In this document: positions 61,491-64,000 of the stretch, piece after piece
How the letters are laid out: each line of letters starts with the position of its first letter
Numbering within the stretch: the first letter of the stretch is position 1
Notes under the pieces: generated by a model
Databases searched by the model: none
What the model saw: the letters and a program-made list of their open reading frames with translations, nothing else
What the model was told of the DNA's origin: nothing
Made by a program: the position numbers and the translations under genes
Source: Enterobacteriaceae bacterium
Lineage (GTDB): Bacteria > Pseudomonadota > Gammaproteobacteria > Enterobacterales > Enterobacteriaceae
NCBI GenBank assembly: GCA_902363335.1
Contig: CABIZV010000005.1
Span: 186,001-250,000 of the forward strand
Reading direction: 5' to 3'
Length of the DNA stretch: 64,000 nt

Positions 61491-61946
61491 ATGTCAACCC
61501 CCGAGCAACGCCCGGTCAGTTTCTTCAATTTATTTAGCCGGGGACAGCACTATTCAAAAACGTGGCCGCTGGAAAAACGCCTTGCACCGGTGTTTGTTGA
61601 AAACCGTGTCATCCGCGCGACGCGTCACGCTATTCGTTTCATGCCGCCGCTGGCTATCTTTACGCTGTGCTGGCAAATAGCCCTTGGCGGGCAACTCGGC
61701 CCGGCCGTCGGCACTGCGTTATTCGCGCTGAGTTTGCCGATGCAGGGGCTGTGGTGGCTAGGGAAACGTTCCGTCACCCCATTACCGCCGTCAACGCTAA
61801 AGTGGTTTTATGAAGTTCGTGGCAAATTACAGGAGGCGGGACAAGCTCTCGCACCGGTAGAAGGCAAACCGGATTATCAGGCGCTGGCTGACACGCTTAA
61901 GCGCGCCTTCAAACAACTGGATAAAACTTTCCTTGATGATTTGTAA
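61491..61946 (+). CDS. yfbV: UPF0208 membrane protein YfbV
   Basis: Inner-membrane protein of 151 residues (DUF412) with two hydrophobic segments (about residues 45-65 and 70-90). K-12 YfbV has been linked to insulation of the Ter macrodomain. The C-terminus GKLQEAGQALAPVEGKPDYQALADTLKRAFKQLD is conserved. Confidence 0.95.
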   Translation: MSTPEQRPVSFFNLFSRGQHYSKTWPLEKRLAPVFVENRVIRATRHAIRFMPPLAIFTLCWQIALGGQLGPAVGTALFALSLPMQGLWWLGKRSVTPLPPSTLKWFYEVRGKLQEAGQALAPVEGKPDYQALADTLKRAFKQLDKTFLDDL

Positions 61947-61972
61947 TTGATAGCGAAAAACGCATATAAAAG

Positions 61973-61999
61973 AAGACACATTTATTGTGTCTTTTTTTA
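61973..61999 (+). terminator. Terminator of yfbV
   Basis: AGACACA and TGTGTCT form a perfect 7-bp stem followed by a run of seven T. It overlaps the region upstream of yfbU. Confidence 0.85.
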
Positions 62000-62027
62000 T
62001 GCTGCCAAGCGCAACAGGAGTCGAAGA

Positions 62028-62522
62028 ATGGAAATGACCCATGCACAACGTCTGATTTTGTCTAATCAGTACAAAATGATGACAATGCTTGATCCCGACA
62101 ACGCTGAGCGCTATCGCCGCCTGCAAACAATTATTGAACGTGGTTATGGTTTACAGATGCGTGAGCTGGACCGCGAGTTTGGCGAGCTCAAAGAAGAGAC
62201 CTGTCGTATCGTCATCGACATCATGGAGATGTACCATGCGCTACACGTCTCGTGGACCAATCTGAAAGACGCCGCCGCCATCGATGAGCGCCGCGTCACC
62301 TTCCTCGGCTTTGATGCCGCTACGGAAGCGCGCTTCTTGGGCTACGTTCGCTTTATGGTGAATATTGAAGGCCGCTATACCCACTTCGACGCCGGCACTC
62401 ACGGTTTCAACGCCCAAACGCCAATGTGGGATAAATATCAGCGCATGCTGAATGTCTGGCACGGCTGCCCGCGCCAATACCACCTGAGTAGCAACGAAAT
62501 TAACCAGATCATCAACGCGTAA
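62028..62522 (+). CDS. yfbU: YfbU family protein
   Basis: Helical cytoplasmic protein of 164 residues, linked in E. coli to toxin-induced cell death but without a known activity. Begins MEMTHAQRLILSNQYKMM and contains FDAATEARFLGYVRFMVNIE. CAGGAG precedes ATG 62028; the longer frame from 61947 passes through the terminator and is not used. Confidence 0.95.
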   Translation: MEMTHAQRLILSNQYKMMTMLDPDNAERYRRLQTIIERGYGLQMRELDREFGELKEETCRIVIDIMEMYHALHVSWTNLKDAAAIDERRVTFLGFDAATEARFLGYVRFMVNIEGRYTHFDAGTHGFNAQTPMWDKYQRMLNVWHGCPRQYHLSSNEINQIINA

Positions 62523-62533
62523 TGGAGGCTGCC

Positions 62534-63193
62534 GTGCTGTGCAAAGGTTTCCTGTTTGATTTAGACGGTACGCTGGTGGATTCGCTGCCCGTGGTCGAAC
62601 GTTCCTGGCAATTCTGGGCCAAAAGCTACGGCGTTGACCCGGATGCGGTGCTGGATTTTATTCACGGTAAGCAGGCTATCACCACCTTGCGCCACTTTAT
62701 GCCGGATAAAACGGAAGCGGAGATCCAGGCTGAGTTTCTGCGTCTTGAGCATATTGAATCTACCGATTTGGACGGGATTCGTGCGCTGCCGGGGGCCATT
62801 GAATTGCTGGAGCACTTAGAGGCTAACGCGATCCCCTGGGCCATTGTGACCTCAGGGTCAATTCCGGTGGCTCACGCGCGCCATCGGGCGGCAGGTCTGC
62901 CGATGCCTGAAGTGTTTGTCACCGCAGAACAGGTCAAACACGGAAAACCGCAGCCGGATGCCTATTTATTAGGTGCCGAGCTTCTGGGGCTACCACCGCA
63001 AATGTGTCTGGTGGTTGAAGATGCTCAGGCTGGCATCCAGGCAGGTATCGCTGCGGGATGTCTGGTCGCTGCTGTCAATGTACCGGCAGAAACGCCGGAG
63101 CTGTTGGAGGTCGATTTTGTTCTCTCGACCCTCGATGCGCTGCGCGTCGAAAAATTACCGGATAACCAGGTAAACGTTACGCAGAATGCATGA
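62534..63193 (+). CDS. yfbT: HAD-family sugar phosphatase YfbT (HxpA)
   Basis: HAD-like sugar phosphatase. Catalytic motif I DLDGTLVD with nucleophile Asp9 and Asp11, motif II VTSGS, the Lys in VKHGKPQPDAYL and motif IV VVEDAQAG are intact, with a helical cap between. The GTG at 62534 is preferred: it gives the (M)LCKGFLFDLDG start like K-12 and has GGAGG 5 bases upstream. ATG 62522, overlapping the yfbU stop, is an alternative. Confidence 0.94.
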   Translation: MLCKGFLFDLDGTLVDSLPVVERSWQFWAKSYGVDPDAVLDFIHGKQAITTLRHFMPDKTEAEIQAEFLRLEHIESTDLDGIRALPGAIELLEHLEANAIPWAIVTSGSIPVAHARHRAAGLPMPEVFVTAEQVKHGKPQPDAYLLGAELLGLPPQMCLVVEDAQAGIQAGIAAGCLVAAVNVPAETPELLEVDFVLSTLDALRVEKLPDNQVNVTQNA

Positions 63194-63204
63194 TCTTATG
63201 ATTT

Positions 63205-63229
63205 AGCCCCACATCGTTGGGGCTTTTTT
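63205..63229 (+). terminator. Terminator of yfbU-yfbT
   Basis: AGCCCCA and TGGGGCT form a perfect 7-bp stem with a 6-base loop, followed by TTTTTT. Confidence 0.93.
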
Positions 63230-63294
63230 CTGTCAATATGATTAACGCCTTATAGTTGATGATGTTACCGCTTATTTGATGACAAGGATGTACT

Positions 63295-64000
63295 GTGAAC
63301 GGTGAATTGATTTGGGTGCTCTGTTTATTAGCGATTGCGGTGGTGCTGTTTGCCACCGGCAAGGTACGCATGGATGCTATCGCATTGGGCATTATTGTGG
63401 CGTTCGTCCTGAGCGGCACGCTGACGTTAAGCGAAGCGTTTTCAGGCTTTAGCGATCCCAACGTTATTTTGATTGCCGCGCTGTTTATTATTGGCGATGG
63501 TCTGGTTCGCACCGGCGTCGCCACCAAGATGGGTTCCTGGCTGGTGCAGGTGGCCGGCAACAGTGAAATCAAAATGCTGGTGTTCCTGATGCTGACCGTC
63601 GCCGGTCTCGGTGCCTTTATGAGTTCAACCGGGGTGGTGGCTATCTTTATCCCGGTGGTATTAAGCGTTTCGACACGCATGAATATCTCCCCCTCGCGCC
63701 TGATGATGCCGCTAAGCTTCGCCGGGCTTATCAGCGGTATGATGACATTAGTCGCCACACCGCCAAATCTGGTTATCAATAGTGAATTGCTCCGTGAAGG
63801 GCTAGACGGCTTTGGCTTCTTTAGCGTCACGCCGATTGGTCTGGTCGTCCTGGTGTTTGGCATCATCTATATGCTGTTGACGCGATTTATGCTTAATGGC
63901 GATGACGAAAATCAAAAGCGCGATGGCCGCAAACGCAGCACCTTTCGCGATCTGATTAAAGAGTATCGCCTGACCGGCCGCGCGCGTCGCCTGGCTATCC
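63295..64000 (+). CDS. yfbS: SLC13-type transporter YfbS (5' part)
   Basis: Start of a polytopic DASS/CitMHS-like transporter; 235 codons are inside the window and the frame continues past its end. GTG at 63295 has AAGGA about 6 bases upstream, and the product begins (M)NGELIWVLCLLAIAVVLF as in K-12 YfbS. Visible membrane segments include the SSTGVVAIFIPVV re-entrant-type loop and LVATPPNLVINSELL, the ion-transporter signature. The TrkA-C domains expected in the middle of the protein would lie beyond the window. Substrate unknown. Confidence 0.93.
   Translation, partial: MNGELIWVLCLLAIAVVLFATGKVRMDAIALGIIVAFVLSGTLTLSEAFSGFSDPNVILIAALFIIGDGLVRTGVATKMGSWLVQVAGNSEIKMLVFLMLTVAGLGAFMSSTGVVAIFIPVVLSVSTRMNISPSRLMMPLSFAGLISGMMTLVATPPNLVINSELLREGLDGFGFFSVTPIGLVVLVFGIIYMLLTRFMLNGDDENQKRDGRKRSTFRDLIKEYRLTGRARRLAI

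Noticed and set aside
1..64000. CRISPR array, rRNA genes, intact IS or complete prophage
   Set aside because: No regularly spaced repeats with unique spacers, no rRNA sequence, no transposase with terminal repeats and no phage structural genes were seen. The only array-like sequence is the 62-bp tandem repeat at 39930-40166, whose units are contiguous.

Overview
The window is a chromosomal segment of an Enterobacteriaceae bacterium (Enterobacter/Citrobacter/Kosakonia-like; the genus cannot be fixed from sequence reading alone). Nearly every core gene is a full-length homologue of the Escherichia coli K-12 glk-to-yfbS interval. The order is the one I remember from K-12, written in the opposite orientation, and REP/BIME elements of the E. 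coli type occur in two gaps.

Layout. 1-5 kb: glk, an extra RluA-type pseudouridine synthase, a cold-shock-domain protein, and the YpdA/YpdB pyruvate-sensing two-component system. 5.4-6.7 kb: alaC and the tiny membrane protein gene ypdK. 6.7-10.9 kb: an AT-rich accessory zone around tRNA-Arg(CCU) argW. It holds an EcpR-like LuxR regulator with a cysteine cluster, a small gene broken at a G-tract, a YaiL-like (DUF2058) gene, an IS256-type transposase remnant and a lone GT32-like glycosyltransferase. 10.9-19.3 kb: yfdC, mlaA, fadL, yfcZ, the anaerobic beta-oxidation operon fadIJ, and sixA. 19.4-29.5 kb: smrB, prmB-aroC-mepA-yfcA-epmC-yfcL, mnmC, fabB, yfcJ. 29.5-31.9 kb: an inserted GntR regulator with a stand-alone PTS EIIC. 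31.9-42.4 kb: flk, pdxB-usg-truA-dedA, accD, folC-dedD, cvpA-purF. 42.4-47.2 kb: an inserted carbohydrate locus (GH127 beta-L-arabinofuranosidase, GPH symporter, divergent LacI regulator). 47.2-52.1 kb: ubiX, argT, hisJQMP. 52.1-56.3 kb: a GNAT acetyltransferase, yfcH-folX, yfcF, yfcE, yfcD. 56.4-57.5 kb: an orphan two-domain fimbrial adhesin. 57.7-64 kb: pta-ackA, yfbV, yfbU, yfbT and the start of yfbS.

How it works together. Fatty-acid genes are tied by recognisable FadR operators at fadL and fadI (repression of uptake and oxidation) and at fabB, where a FabR palindrome lies next to the FadR site. A PurR box precedes cvpA-purF. The hisJQMP/argT set forms one periplasmic-binding-protein ABC importer with two alternative binding proteins. 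pta-ackA is the acetate overflow pathway. The inserted sugar locus has the full logic of a catabolic unit (hydrolase, importer, repressor), with two copies of a TTTAGTAAA core in the divergent promoter region.

The backbone is ordinary. The less explained parts are the argW zone, the 62-bp tandem repeat array between dedD and cvpA, the GH127 locus, the GntR/EIIC pair, the orphan adhesin, and a possible small protein translationally coupled to the RluA-type enzyme. No CRISPR array, rRNA operon, intact insertion sequence or intact prophage was seen.
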